Below are positions 34,440-41,276 of a stretch of 41,276 nt of DNA, piece by piece. Within the stretch, counting starts at the first letter, position 1; each line of letters begins with the position of its first letter. The DNA lies in assembly GCA_035517595.1 (NCBI GenBank), contig DATIYN010000176.1, positions 1-41,276 of the forward strand, read 5' to 3'. The DNA comes from RBG-16-66-20 sp035517595. GTDB taxonomy: Bacteria > Pseudomonadota > Gammaproteobacteria > Burkholderiales > SG8-39. A model generated the notes under the pieces. It was not told the origin of the DNA, searched no databases, and saw only the letters and a program-made list of their open reading frames with translations. A program made the translations under genes and the position numbers.

Positions 34440-35398
34440 CAGCGCAGCCTCGCGAGCAGCAGGAGGAGCACCGGAACCCCGATCATCGCCGTGAGCACGC
34501 CCACCGGCAGCTCGGCGGGCGCGGCGACGGTGCGCGCCAGCGTGTCGGCGATCGCGAGGAGGCTCCCGCCGAGGCACGCGGCGAGCGGCAGCAGGACGCG
34601 GTGGCGATGCACCCCCGACAGGCGCAGCAGGTGGGGAACCACGAGCCCGACGAACCCTATGGTGCCGCCGAGGAGGACCGCGGCGACGGTGGCGAGCGTC
34701 GCGCAGCCGAAGGCGATCGCCTGGAGGCGCGTCACCGCCACGCCGAGCGAGCGCGCCTTGTCCTCGCCCAGCATCAGCACGTCGAGTGCGCCCGCCTGCG
34801 AGAAGGCGACGGCCGCGCAGGCGGCGAGCACGGCGAGCGCCGCCCAGGGCTCGCCCGCGGGCGAGAGGTCGCCGAGCAGCCAGAACAGCATGCCCTGCAC
34901 CTGGGCGGCGGGCGCGATCGCGAGCATCAGGCCGACCAGCGCGCCGAACCCCGAGGCGAGCGCGACCCCGGTGAGCAGGACGCGGTACGGATTCCAGCCG
35001 GAGCGCCCGAGGGAGAACATGAAGACCGCCAGCGCCGCGAGCGAGGCGCCGGCGAGGGCCGAGAAGCTCACTCCGGCCGCGGCCGCGCCCAGGAGCATCG
35101 CGCCGAGCGCCCCGGTCGCGGCGCCGCCGGAGACGCCGAGTATCGCGGGGTCGGCGAGCGGATTCCGGAGGAGCACCTGGAGCAGCGCGCCGGCGAGAGC
35201 GAGCAGGCCGCCGCAGGCGAAGCCCGCCAGCGCGCGGGGCGCGCGCACGCCCCAGACGATCTCGCGCGCGATCTCGTCGCCGCGGCCGAGCAGCGCGTCG
35301 GAGAGCTGCGCCGGCGCCAGGTCGACGCTGCCGAACGCGATGCCGAGCGCGAGGCTCGCCGGCACAAGCAGCAACACGACGGCGGGCGCGGCCTTCAT
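34439..35398 (-). CDS. FecCD/BtuC-type ABC transporter permease
   Basis: This is an inner-membrane permease of the FecCD family for iron complexes or cobalamin, 319 residues with about nine or ten helices. Landmarks: PRALAGFACGGLLALAGALLQVLLRNPLADPAILGVSGGAA (52-92), RVLLTGVALASGFGALVG, AVTRLQAIAFGCATLAT and GTIGFVGLVVPHLLRL. ATG at 35398 overlaps the HAD hydrolase stop (ATGA). The ligand is not decidable from sequence. BtuF/FecB-type binding protein and TonB receptor are absent nearby. It sits between the HAD and pcnB genes, breaking the order often seen in related bacteria. Confidence 0.92.
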   Translation of the reverse strand: MKAAPAVVLLLVPASLALGIAFGSVDLAPAQLSDALLGRGDEIAREIVWGVRAPRALAGFACGGLLALAGALLQVLLRNPLADPAILGVSGGAATGALGAMLLGAAAAGVSFSALAGASLAALAVFMFSLGRSGWNPYRVLLTGVALASGFGALVGLMLAIAPAAQVQGMLFWLLGDLSPAGEPWAALAVLAACAAVAFSQAGALDVLMLGEDKARSLGVAVTRLQAIAFGCATLATVAAVLLGGTIGFVGLVVPHLLRLSGVHRHRVLLPLAACLGGSLLAIADTLARTVAAPAELPVGVLTAMIGVPVLLLLLARLR

Positions 35399-36066
35399 TC
35401 CAGGCTGATGATCTTCCATCCGCGCGCGAGCGCCTCCCCGCGCAGGACCTCGTCGGGGTCCACCGCCACCGGATACGTGACGCGCTCGAGCAGCGGCAGG
35501 TCGTTGTGCGAGTCGCTGTAGAACCAGCTCGCCGCGAAGGACGCGAGCGTCTGTCCGCGCCCGCCCAGCCACTCCGCGAGCCGGGTCACCTTGCCCAGGC
35601 GGAACGAGGGCGTCCCCGAGGGCCTGCCGGTGAACCGGCCGCCGCGGACCTCGAGCTCGGTCGCGAGCAGGTGCGCGACCCCCAGCTCGCGCGCGATCGG
35701 GGCGGTGATGAACGAATTCGTCGACGTGACGATCGCGCACAGATGGTTCTGCGCGAGGTGCTTCCCGACCAGCTCCCTCCCTTTGGAGCGGACCATGGGC
35801 AGCACGCGCGTTCGCATGAACTCCGCGTGCCAGCGGTCGAGCTCCTCGCGCGGGTGGCGCGCCAGCGGCGCGAGCTGGAAAGCAAGGAACTCGTGGATAT
35901 CCAGCCGGCCTTCCTTGTACTGATGGAAGAAGCGCTCGTTCTTCGCCTCGTATTCGGAGCGGTCGAGCATGCCGCGCTCGATCAGGAACTGCGCCCACTC
36001 GTAGTCGCTGTCGCCGGACAGCAGGGTGTTGTCCAGGTCGAAGAGAGCGAGCTCCGCGGCGGCCAT
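35395..36066 (-). CDS. HAD-superfamily (IB) phosphatase
   Basis: This is a HAD-IB hydrolase related to phosphoserine phosphatase, 223 residues. Motif I is LFDLDNTLL (D10, D12), motif II is AIVTSTNSF, the motif III lysine is in RLGKV, and motif IV is YSDSHNDLPLL. The cap is the four-helix type (WAQFLIERGMLDRSEYEAKN...). ATG at 36066 overlaps the Hda stop by one base (TGATG), and the TGA overlaps the permease start. Substrate unknown: SerB-like, but lineage members near hda may act on other small phosphates. Confidence 0.9.
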   Translation of the reverse strand: MAAAELALFDLDNTLLSGDSDYEWAQFLIERGMLDRSEYEAKNERFFHQYKEGRLDIHEFLAFQLAPLARHPREELDRWHAEFMRTRVLPMVRSKGRELVGKHLAQNHLCAIVTSTNSFITAPIARELGVAHLLATELEVRGGRFTGRPSGTPSFRLGKVTRLAEWLGGRGQTLASFAASWFYSDSHNDLPLLERVTYPVAVDPDEVLRGEALARGWKIISLE

Positions 36067-36692
36067 CAGCGGCGCGGCTCCCCGGAAAGCGCGCGCAGCG
36101 CCTCCTTGATCAGCGGCAGCGTGAGCGGGCGCTGGCGCTGCAGCGAATACCTGTCCAGGGCGTCGAGCATCGAGATCTGAGTGCCCATGTCGCGGTCGAA
36201 GTGGCCGAGGAGATACGCGATCAGCTCGCGGTCGAGCGCCATGCCCCGCTCGGCGGCGTGCGCCGCGAGCGCGGCGGCCTTCTCCGCGTCGCTCAAGGGG
36301 TGGAGCTGCAGGACGATGCCCGAGGCGAGCCTGGAGCGCAGGTCGGCGCGCAGGGGCAGCTGCGCCGGCGGCGCCTCGGCGCTCGCGGCGAGAGCGCCGC
36401 CCGAGGCGCGCAGCCGGTTGCACAGATCGAAAAGCTCGAGCTGCCCGGACTCGCCGAGCTGCGCGACATCGTCGGCCGCGACCGCTTCGCGCGTCGCGGC
36501 CGAGGCGGCGCTCGAAAACGCGCGCAGCAGGTGCGACTTCCCGCTTCCGCCGGGACCCCACAGGAACACGAAGCCCTCTCCGCCGGCGAGCGCCTCGCGC
36601 AACGCCTTCACGGCGGCGCCGTTCCTTCCCTGCGAGAAGTTCTCCAGCGTGGGGGGCGGGGGCGGGGCAAGTTCGAGCAGCAGCTGTTGCAT
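36066..36692 (-). CDS. hda: DnaA regulatory inactivator Hda
   Basis: Hda, a DnaA-like AAA+ protein, docks on the beta clamp and promotes ATP hydrolysis by DnaA after replication starts. It is 208 residues. MQQLLLELAPPP opens with a clamp-binding-like QLLLEL. Walker A is GPGGSGKS at 46-53. FDLCNRLRASGGALAASAEAPPAQLPLRADLRSRL is the family core including the sensor-like arginine. The middle region around Walker B is shorter than in E. coli Hda. It is the first gene of the minus-strand run and is divergent from purM across 50 bases. Confidence 0.93.
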   Translation of the reverse strand: MQQLLLELAPPPPPTLENFSQGRNGAAVKALREALAGGEGFVFLWGPGGSGKSHLLRAFSSAASAATREAVAADDVAQLGESGQLELFDLCNRLRASGGALAASAEAPPAQLPLRADLRSRLASGIVLQLHPLSDAEKAAALAAHAAERGMALDRELIAYLLGHFDRDMGTQISMLDALDRYSLQRQRPLTLPLIKEALRALSGEPRR

Positions 36693-36742
36693 TCGATTAG
36701 AATTCTGCAGCCAGCACGTAACTCTATCTGCAACCCTCCCTC

Positions 36743-37780
36743 TTGGCCAGCAAGAAGCCGATCACCTACCGCGACGCAGGGGTGGACATCGACGCGGGCG
36801 ATGCGCTGGTCGAGGCGATCAAGCCCTTCGCGAAGAGAACCCTGCGTCCGGAGGTGCTCGCCGGAATCGGCGGATTCGGCGCGCTCGCCGAGATTCCAAG
36901 GAAATACCGCGAGCCCGTGCTCGTCTCCGGCACCGACGGCGTCGGTACCAAGCTGAAGCTCGCCTTCCAGCTCGGCCGGCACGACACCGTGGGCATCGAC
37001 CTCGTCGCGATGAGCGTAAACGACATCCTTACGCAGGGAGCCGAGCCGCTCTTCTTCCTCGACTACTTCGCCTGCGGCAAGCTAGACGTGGCGGTCGCGA
37101 CCGACGTCGTCAAGGGCATAGCGCGCGGATGCGAGCAGGCGGGCTGCGCGCTCATCGGCGGGGAGACCGCCGAGATGCCGGGCATGTACGCGCAGGGCGA
37201 GTACGACCTCGCCGGCTTCGCGGTCGGCGTCGTGGAGAAGAGCGGGATCATCGACGGACGCGACATCGCCGAGGGCGATGTCGTGCTCGGCCTCGCCTCG
37301 AGCGGCGCGCACTCCAACGGCTATTCGCTGGTGCGCCGCATCCTCGAGCGGGCAAAGCCGGATCTGCGCGCGGATTTCCACGGCGGGTCCCTGGGGCAGG
37401 CGCTGCTCGAGCCGACTCGCATCTACGTCAAGCCCGTGCTCGCGCTTGCGAAGGAAGTGCGCGTCAAGGGTCTGGCGCACATCACCGGCGGAGGCCTGGT
37501 CGAGAACCTTCCGCGGGTGCTGCCCGAAGGCCTGAAGGCCGTGATCGCGCGTTCGTCGTGGACGCGGCCGCCGCTGTTCGACTGGCTGCAGCGCGAGGGC
37601 CGGGTCGCCGACGAGGAGATGTTGCGCGTCTTCAACTGCGGAATCGGCATGGCGCTGGTGGTCGCGGCCGAAAGCGCGGACGCCGCCGAACGGGGTTTGA
37701 GGGCGCGGGGCGAGACCGTGTTCCGCATCGGCCGGATCGAGCCGCACAAGCCCGGCGAGCCGCAGTGCCGGATCGCCTGA
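36743..37780 (+). CDS. purM: Phosphoribosylformylglycinamidine cyclo-ligase
   Basis: PurM closes the imidazole ring (FGAM to AIR) in purine synthesis. It is 345 residues. DAGVDIDAGD (11-20), SGTDGVGTK (62-70), SVNDILTQGAEPLFFLDY (91-108), GGETAEMPGMY and GSGAHSNGYSL-type motifs are present. The start is TTG at 36743; it lacks a visible Shine-Dalgarno and no better codon precedes DAGVD. It is divergent from hda. The next gene czcE follows after 126 bases that contain a putative regulator site, so it is probably separate. Confidence 0.96.
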   Translation: MASKKPITYRDAGVDIDAGDALVEAIKPFAKRTLRPEVLAGIGGFGALAEIPRKYREPVLVSGTDGVGTKLKLAFQLGRHDTVGIDLVAMSVNDILTQGAEPLFFLDYFACGKLDVAVATDVVKGIARGCEQAGCALIGGETAEMPGMYAQGEYDLAGFAVGVVEKSGIIDGRDIAEGDVVLGLASSGAHSNGYSLVRRILERAKPDLRADFHGGSLGQALLEPTRIYVKPVLALAKEVRVKGLAHITGGGLVENLPRVLPEGLKAVIARSSWTRPPLFDWLQREGRVADEEMLRVFNCGIGMALVVAAESADAAERGLRARGETVFRIGRIEPHKPGEPQCRIA

Positions 37781-37783
37781 AGA

Positions 37784-37798
37784 TGACAGAAATGTAAT
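37784..37798 (+). promoter_or_regulatory. Candidate CusR/CopR-type operator before czcE
   Basis: TGACAGAAATGTAAT is an imperfect dyad (TGACA, four-base spacer, TGTAA) like the TGACA...TGTnA boxes known for CusR/CopR/IrlR-type metal regulators. It lies 34 bases upstream of a -10-like TAAAGT (37832-37837), in front of czcE and its linked two-component genes. The match is by eye only. Confidence 0.42.
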
Positions 37799-37906
37799 CG
37801 GCGGGTCAGGTTCCCGATACGCTCCATTGTCTAAAGTAGCGCCACATTCAGAGCGCGGAACATCGAGCGCGCTGATTGCCTCGAAACTACCGAAATGGAG
37901 AAAGTC

Positions 37907-38242
37907 ATGAAAGTGTTTGCCCCAGCCTTCGCAGCCCTTGCGCTTTCCGCCGCGAGCGTTTCGTCGTTCGCGCTGACGAACGGCGATCTGTACGGCCAGC
38001 CCGCCGCGAGCGACTACGCCGCAGACCGCACAATCGTGGTCACGCCGGAGACGAAGTTCATCAACGTCAACCACGGCGAGGTCGTGAAGCTGAAAGTCGG
38101 TTCGCAGGAATTCACCTGGAACTTCGACGGTATGACGCGGCCCTTCGATTTGAGGGAGATCGCTCCCGAGGGCGCGCTGGACCATGATGTGCGCGTCTAC
38201 GTCGAGACCACGGGGCCCGTGGACGGCGGCTTCGGAGACTGA
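37907..38242 (+). CDS. czcE: CzcE-family periplasmic metal-binding protein
   Basis: This is a small exported protein of the CzcE family (PF16986), characterised in Cupriavidus metallidurans as a periplasmic copper-binding protein tied to Czc regulation. It is 111 residues. A signal peptide (1-22) precedes LTNGDLYGQPAA; the core DRTIVVTPETKFINVNHGEVVKLKV, WNFDGMTRPFDLREIAP and LDHDVRVYVE match the family. ATG 37907 is chosen over the ATG four codons upstream because GGAG lies six bases before it. A strong terminator and a heavy-metal response regulator follow. It carries histidines (H56, H93) suitable for metal. No CzcCBA genes are adjacent. Confidence 0.87.
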   Translation: MKVFAPAFAALALSAASVSSFALTNGDLYGQPAASDYAADRTIVVTPETKFINVNHGEVVKLKVGSQEFTWNFDGMTRPFDLREIAPEGALDHDVRVYVETTGPVDGGFGD

Positions 38243-38295
38243 GGTCCGCTCGCGGCGCGCGCCGGAAGGTGAACTTTTCGGCGCCGCCAGCTCTC

Positions 38296-38325
38296 AAAAA
38301 AGGCGCCGAAGTCGGGCGCCTTTTT
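38296..38325 (+). terminator. Rho-independent terminator between czcE and the response regulator
   Basis: AAAAAAGGCGCC (38296-38307) pairs with GGCGCCTTTTT (38315-38325), with a seven-base loop. The U-run is part of the 3' arm. It ends about 19 bases before the response-regulator start at 38344 and lies 54 bases after the czcE stop. It may reduce read-through so that czcE exceeds the regulator genes, or act as an attenuator. Confidence 0.82.
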
Positions 38326-38343
38326 CGCCTCCAAGAAGAACAC

Positions 38344-39018
38344 TTGCGCATTCTCATAGTCGAAGACGAGCTCAAGACCGCGACCTACGCGCGCAAGGGC
38401 CTGACAGAGCACGGCTTCGTGGTCGACGTGGCGGAGAACGGGGTCGACGGCCGGCATCTCGCCCTGTCGTCCGACTATGACCTGGTCGTCCTCGACGTGA
38501 TGCTCCCCGGCGTCGACGGCTGGACCGTGGTGCGCGACCTCAGGCGGCAGAAGCAGACCCCGGTACTCTTTCTCACCGCGCGTGACGGCGTGGCCGACAA
38601 GGTAAAGGGCCTGGAGCTCGGCGCGGACGACTACCTGGTCAAACCTTTCGCCTTTTCGGAGCTGCTGGCGCGGGTGCGCTCGGTCCTTCGCCGCGGCGGC
38701 AAGGCGCCGGCCGCGCGCCTGGCCGTCGGCGACCTGGAGATCGACCCGCGCAGGCGCAGGGTGTCCCGCGGCGGCAGGAAGATCGACCTCACCGCAAAGG
38801 AGTTCGCGCTTCTCGATTGCCTGGTGCGCAACTGCGGCGAGGTCATGTCGCGCACGCTCATCGCCGAGCAGGTCTGGGACATGAACTTCGACAGCGACAC
38901 CAACGTGGTCGACGTGGCGATGCGGCGCCTGCGGGCGAAGATCGACGACCCCTTCGAGGTGAAGCTCATCCGCACGGTGCGCGGCGTGGGCTACGCGATC
39001 GAGGAGCCGACGCCTTGA
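38344..39018 (+). CDS. OmpR-family heavy-metal response regulator (CusR/CzcR-like)
   Basis: This is a DNA-binding response regulator of 224 residues. The receiver has the acidic pair E7-D8 (VEDE), phospho-acceptor D51 (LVVLDVMLPG) and LVKPFAFSELLARV; the C-terminal winged helix ends with DMNFDSDTNVVDVAMRRLRAKID and RTVRGVGYAIE, near-identical in pattern to CusR/CzcR. The start is TTG at 38344, giving RILIVEDE at the N-terminus; a longer frame back to 38269 would run across the terminator hairpin and is rejected. Its TGA overlaps the sensor-kinase TTG (TTGA). Metal specificity (Cu, Ag, Zn, Cd or Co) is not visible. Confidence 0.92.
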   Translation: MRILIVEDELKTATYARKGLTEHGFVVDVAENGVDGRHLALSSDYDLVVLDVMLPGVDGWTVVRDLRRQKQTPVLFLTARDGVADKVKGLELGADDYLVKPFAFSELLARVRSVLRRGGKAPAARLAVGDLEIDPRRRRVSRGGRKIDLTAKEFALLDCLVRNCGEVMSRTLIAEQVWDMNFDSDTNVVDVAMRRLRAKIDDPFEVKLIRTVRGVGYAIEEPTP

Positions 39019-40487
39019 CGCGCAGGTCGCTCACCTGGCAGATCAGCCTGCTGTTCGCGCTGATCTCCTTCCTGGTCATCGCCGCAATGGGATTCGCCAT
39101 CGACCGCATGCTCGCCAGCGAGCTGCTCGAGGCGAACGACGCCCTGCTTCTCGGGAACATGAGCCTGCTGCGCGGCCGCCTCGCGCGCATGGGTCCGAGC
39201 GAATCCATCCTCGCGAGCCCGCGCTTCGTCGAGGAGATGGCGATGGGCTATCGCAAGCTCGGCCTGGCGGTGCTCGATGAGGACCGGCGGATCCTCGCGG
39301 CCTCGGAGGGCTTCGGCGTTCCGGTCGAGGGGCTGCCCGAGCGGGCCATCCCGATCGAGGCCCTCCCGGAGCACATCGACAACGCCGCTGAGCGCGAGCT
39401 GCGCGCCCGCTTCGGCGGGCTGAGCCGCCAATGGATCGCGCCGGACGGCCGCTGGTACCAGGTGCTGCTCGCCCGCGTCTCGCTTCCGGGCGAGCCCAAG
39501 TCCGCGCTGATCGCGCTCTCCTACGACCGCTCGCTGCCGCGCGAGCTGCTCGCGCGCTACCGGAAGGGGCTGATCGAGACCCTGGTCGTGAGCGTGCTCG
39601 CCGCCGCGGCGCTCGGCGTGTGGGCCGCGCGGCTGGTGCTCAAGCGGGCACGGGGCATCGCCGCCACTGCGGGCCGCATCAGCGCGAACGCCCTGAACGA
39701 GCGGCTCTCGCTCGAGGACACGCCGGAGGAATTCCTCGAGACGGCGCTCGCGTTCAATCACATGCTCGATCGCCTCGAGAGCTCGTTCCGGCGCCTCTCG
39801 GAGTTCTCGTCCGACCTCGCGCACGACCTGCGAACGCCGATCAACAACCTGCTCGGCGAGGCGCAGGTGGCGCTGTCGCGCCCGCGCGATGCGGCCGAGT
39901 ACCGCGCCGTGATCGAGTCCGCGGTCGAGGAGTACGAGCGCCTCTCGCGCATGATCGAGAACATGCTGTTTCTCGCGCGGGCCGACAACGCGCAGGCTCG
40001 CGCCGCGCCCCAGTGGATCGACCTGCGCAGCGCGCTCGAGAAGATCCTCTCCTACTACGAGGTGCTCGCGGAAGAGTGCAACATCCGGCTCGCGCTCGAT
40101 GTCCGGGGGGAAAGAGGCGGCAGGGCGCGCGCCTGGGCCGACGAGCTGATGCTCAACCGCGCCGTCGGCAACCTGCTGTCCAACGCGCTGCGGCACGGCC
40201 CGCGCGATTGCACGGTCAGCGTCAGGGCGCTCGCGCGCGCCGATGGCTCGGCCGAGGTCGAAGTGGTCAACCCCGGGGCGGGCATCGCCCGGGAGCACCT
40301 GCCGCGCATATTCGACCGCTTCTACCGTCCTTCCAGCTCGCGCGAAGGGTCATCGGCAGGATCGGGGCTCGGCCTTGCCATCGTGAAGTCGATCGCCGAG
40401 CTGCATGGGGGCCGGGTCGGCGTGCGCAGCGACCCCGGCCGCGAAACGGCCTTCACCCTGAGCCTTCCCGCCGCTGGTCGCACCTAG
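39015..40487 (+). CDS. Heavy-metal sensor histidine kinase (CusS/CzcS-like)
   Basis: This is a membrane sensor kinase of 490 residues that pairs with the regulator overlapping it. It has helices at about 8-30 and 185-208 bracketing a periplasmic sensor domain (about 31-184), a HAMP segment (about 209-262), H-box His270 in SSDLAHDLRTPINNL, N-box NRAVGNLLSNALRH (381-394), and G-box GSGLGLAIVK. The TTG start is embedded in the regulator stop. The periplasmic region has few Cys or Met, so its metal ligand set is unclear. The stop TAG shares CTAG with the convergent DUF4124 gene. Confidence 0.93.
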   Translation: MTRRSLTWQISLLFALISFLVIAAMGFAIDRMLASELLEANDALLLGNMSLLRGRLARMGPSESILASPRFVEEMAMGYRKLGLAVLDEDRRILAASEGFGVPVEGLPERAIPIEALPEHIDNAAERELRARFGGLSRQWIAPDGRWYQVLLARVSLPGEPKSALIALSYDRSLPRELLARYRKGLIETLVVSVLAAAALGVWAARLVLKRARGIAATAGRISANALNERLSLEDTPEEFLETALAFNHMLDRLESSFRRLSEFSSDLAHDLRTPINNLLGEAQVALSRPRDAAEYRAVIESAVEEYERLSRMIENMLFLARADNAQARAAPQWIDLRSALEKILSYYEVLAEECNIRLALDVRGERGGRARAWADELMLNRAVGNLLSNALRHGPRDCTVSVRALARADGSAEVEVVNPGAGIAREHLPRIFDRFYRPSSSREGSSAGSGLGLAIVKSIAELHGGRVGVRSDPGRETAFTLSLPAAGRT

Positions 40488-40951
40488 TCGCGCACCTCGT
40501 TTCGCGCCCGGTAGGCCGCGTCTAGCTCGGCGCGGGCCGCGTCCACCTCCGCGGCGGCGGCGCGCTGCCGGGCGAAATACTCGGGAGTGAGGCGGCTCGT
40601 GGTTCCGCCGGCGTTGCCGAGGCGCTCTCCGGGCAGCGGCTCGGCCGCCTGCTGCTGCCGCTCCAGCGCCTGGGTAAGCGCCGAGTCGGCGGCCTTGATG
40701 CGCGCGTCGGCCGCGTCGAGCGCCTCGCCGCGGCTGTCCGCGCCCTGTGCCGCAGGCGGCGCCGGACGGGGCGGTTCCGCGCTGGCTGGCGAAGGCACGA
40801 GCTCGAAGCGCCCGATCAGCCTTGCGCCCTGGACCGGCGAGTCGGAATAGATCACCTTGCCGTCGGCGCGCTCGTACTTGTATATCGTGTCGGCGGCGGC
40901 GAGCCCCGATGCCGCGAGCAGCAGCGCGACTATGCCTTTGATCAGCGTCAT
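40484..40951 (-). CDS. DUF4124 domain exported protein
   Basis: This is a 155-residue exported protein. Signal peptide (1-20, ending GLAAA), then a DUF4124 domain with the family-type IYKYERADGKVIYSDSPVQGARLI (23-46). The rest is proline/alanine-rich and then strongly helical and charged (ALDAADARIKAADSALTQALERQQQAAEPLPG..., TPEYFARQRAAAAEVDAARAELDAAYRARNEV), likely a coiled coil. AGAGGA precedes ATG 40951. DUF4124 proteins are of unknown role. The stop overlaps the sensor kinase's at CTAG. Confidence 0.88.
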   Translation of the reverse strand: MTLIKGIVALLLAASGLAAADTIYKYERADGKVIYSDSPVQGARLIGRFELVPSPASAEPPRPAPPAAQGADSRGEALDAADARIKAADSALTQALERQQQAAEPLPGERLGNAGGTTSRLTPEYFARQRAAAAEVDAARAELDAAYRARNEVRD

Positions 40952-41022
40952 GAAAATCCTCTAAGAAGACTCCACAGTATTTTAGATCGCGGAAACAGAG
41001 CGGAGTTTTCTACGATTGCCGA

Positions 41023-41031
41023 TGGTAAAAT
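41023..41031 (+). promoter_or_regulatory. Extended -10 element upstream of dnaE
   Basis: TGG-TAAAAT is an extended -10 motif about 26 bases upstream of the dnaE ATG, giving an expected leader of roughly 20 bases. No convincing -35 is present. The same nine bases precede purB. Confidence 0.45.
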
Positions 41032-41056
41032 TTTCCGCGCCCCCGAGCACCCCGTG

Positions 41057-41276
41057 ATGCCGAATCCCGCCTTCGTCCACCTTCGGCTCCACAGCGAGTT
41101 CTCCATCACCGACGGGATCGTGCGCATCGACGAGGCGGTGGAGCGCGCCGCCGCGGACGGCATGCCGGCGCTCGCGATCACCGACCTCGCCAACGTCTTC
41201 GGCATGGTCAAATTCTACAAGGCGGCGCGTGCGGCCGGGGTGAAGCCTGTCGTCGGCTGCGATGTCTGGATCACCA
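41057..41276 (+). CDS. dnaE: DNA polymerase III alpha subunit, N-terminus (3'-partial)
   Basis: The window ends 73 codons into this gene. The visible part opens FVHLRLHSEFSITDGIVRIDEAV, the start of the PHP domain with its HxH-like first motif, followed by AITDLANVFGMVKFYKAARAAGVKPVVGCDVWI, all typical of replicative DnaE. ATG at 41057 is chosen; a GTG immediately before it is an alternative. The TGGTAAAAT element lies just upstream. DnaE versus DnaE2 (ImuC) cannot be separated on this short piece, although the opening fits DnaE1. Confidence 0.9.
   Translation, partial: MPNPAFVHLRLHSEFSITDGIVRIDEAVERAAADGMPALAITDLANVFGMVKFYKAARAAGVKPVVGCDVWIT

Noticed and set aside
38269..38343. Extended N-terminus of the heavy-metal response regulator
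   Set aside because: It would be translated across a strong terminator hairpin, and OmpR-type regulators begin right at RILIVEDE.

Overview
The window is GC-rich (about two thirds G+C by eye), densely packed bacterial chromosome with no phage, insertion sequence, CRISPR or rRNA signal. Family content and gene order point to a betaproteobacterium, probably Burkholderiales or a relative. Indicators are hda divergent from purM, the block hda-HAD-pcnB-folK-deoxynucleoside kinase-panB-panC, queA/tgt/yajC/secD/secF, a class II cytochrome c, and a CzcE-type periplasmic metal protein beside a CusRS/CzcRS-type two-component system. The taxonomic call is inference from family resemblance; no marker gene such as 16S rRNA is present.

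Layout. 1-4.1 kb: 3' part of an Atm1/HMT-type ABC exporter, a PBP7-type peptidoglycan endopeptidase, an EgtD-like histidine methyltransferase, and convergent to it an O-methyltransferase with a signal peptide. 4.1-9.7 kb: lutA-lutB, convergent corA, then an aminotransferase and mnmA. 9.7-12.3 kb (minus): Fe-S uracil-DNA glycosylase, glutathione S-transferase, an unknown membrane protein and YceI, in one overlapping run. 12.3-15.8 kb (plus): purB, a BenE-type transporter and a DMT transporter, joined by 4-base overlaps. 15.8-17.2 kb (minus): a diheme cytochrome c and a cytochrome c'/c-556, separated by a strong intrinsic terminator. 17.3-23.1 kb (minus): queA, thioesterase, tgt, yajC, secD, secF, with tRNA-Leu(CAA) divergent from queA. 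23.3-26 kb: a DUF1800/DUF1501 exported pair. 26-31.5 kb: alpha/beta hydrolase, panE, convergent heme A synthase, a 78-residue unknown, then panC and panB on the minus strand. 30.8-36.7 kb is the upstream part of the same minus-strand run, starting at hda and including a BtuCD/FecCD-type permease and ATPase. 36.7-40.5 kb: purM, czcE and the response regulator/sensor kinase pair. The window ends with a DUF4124 protein and the 5' end of dnaE.

How the genes work together. PanE, PanB and PanC give ketopantoate formation, its reduction and the final ligation to pantothenate; panD was not seen. QueA and Tgt act in queuosine tRNA modification, and MnmA thiolates tRNA. YajC/SecD/SecF are Sec accessory proteins. 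PurB and PurM are purine biosynthesis enzymes. CzcE with its two-component system forms a metal-sensing module, but no CzcCBA/CusCBA efflux pump is nearby.

The most unusual property is architectural. Of seven convergent gene junctions, four overlap exactly at the tetranucleotide CTAG, which supplies a TAG stop on both strands, and a fifth overlaps at CTAA. Same-strand neighbours are fused by ATGA, GTGA, TTGA or TGATG overlaps, and four of these use the rare TTG start. Only two convincing intrinsic terminators were found. No clearly new defence or mobile system was seen. The best leads are the CTAG end-to-end packing, the terminator-split czcE/two-component locus, the orphan EgtD, the exported methyltransferase, the SBP-less transporter inside the hda-pcnB block, and two unrecognised proteins.
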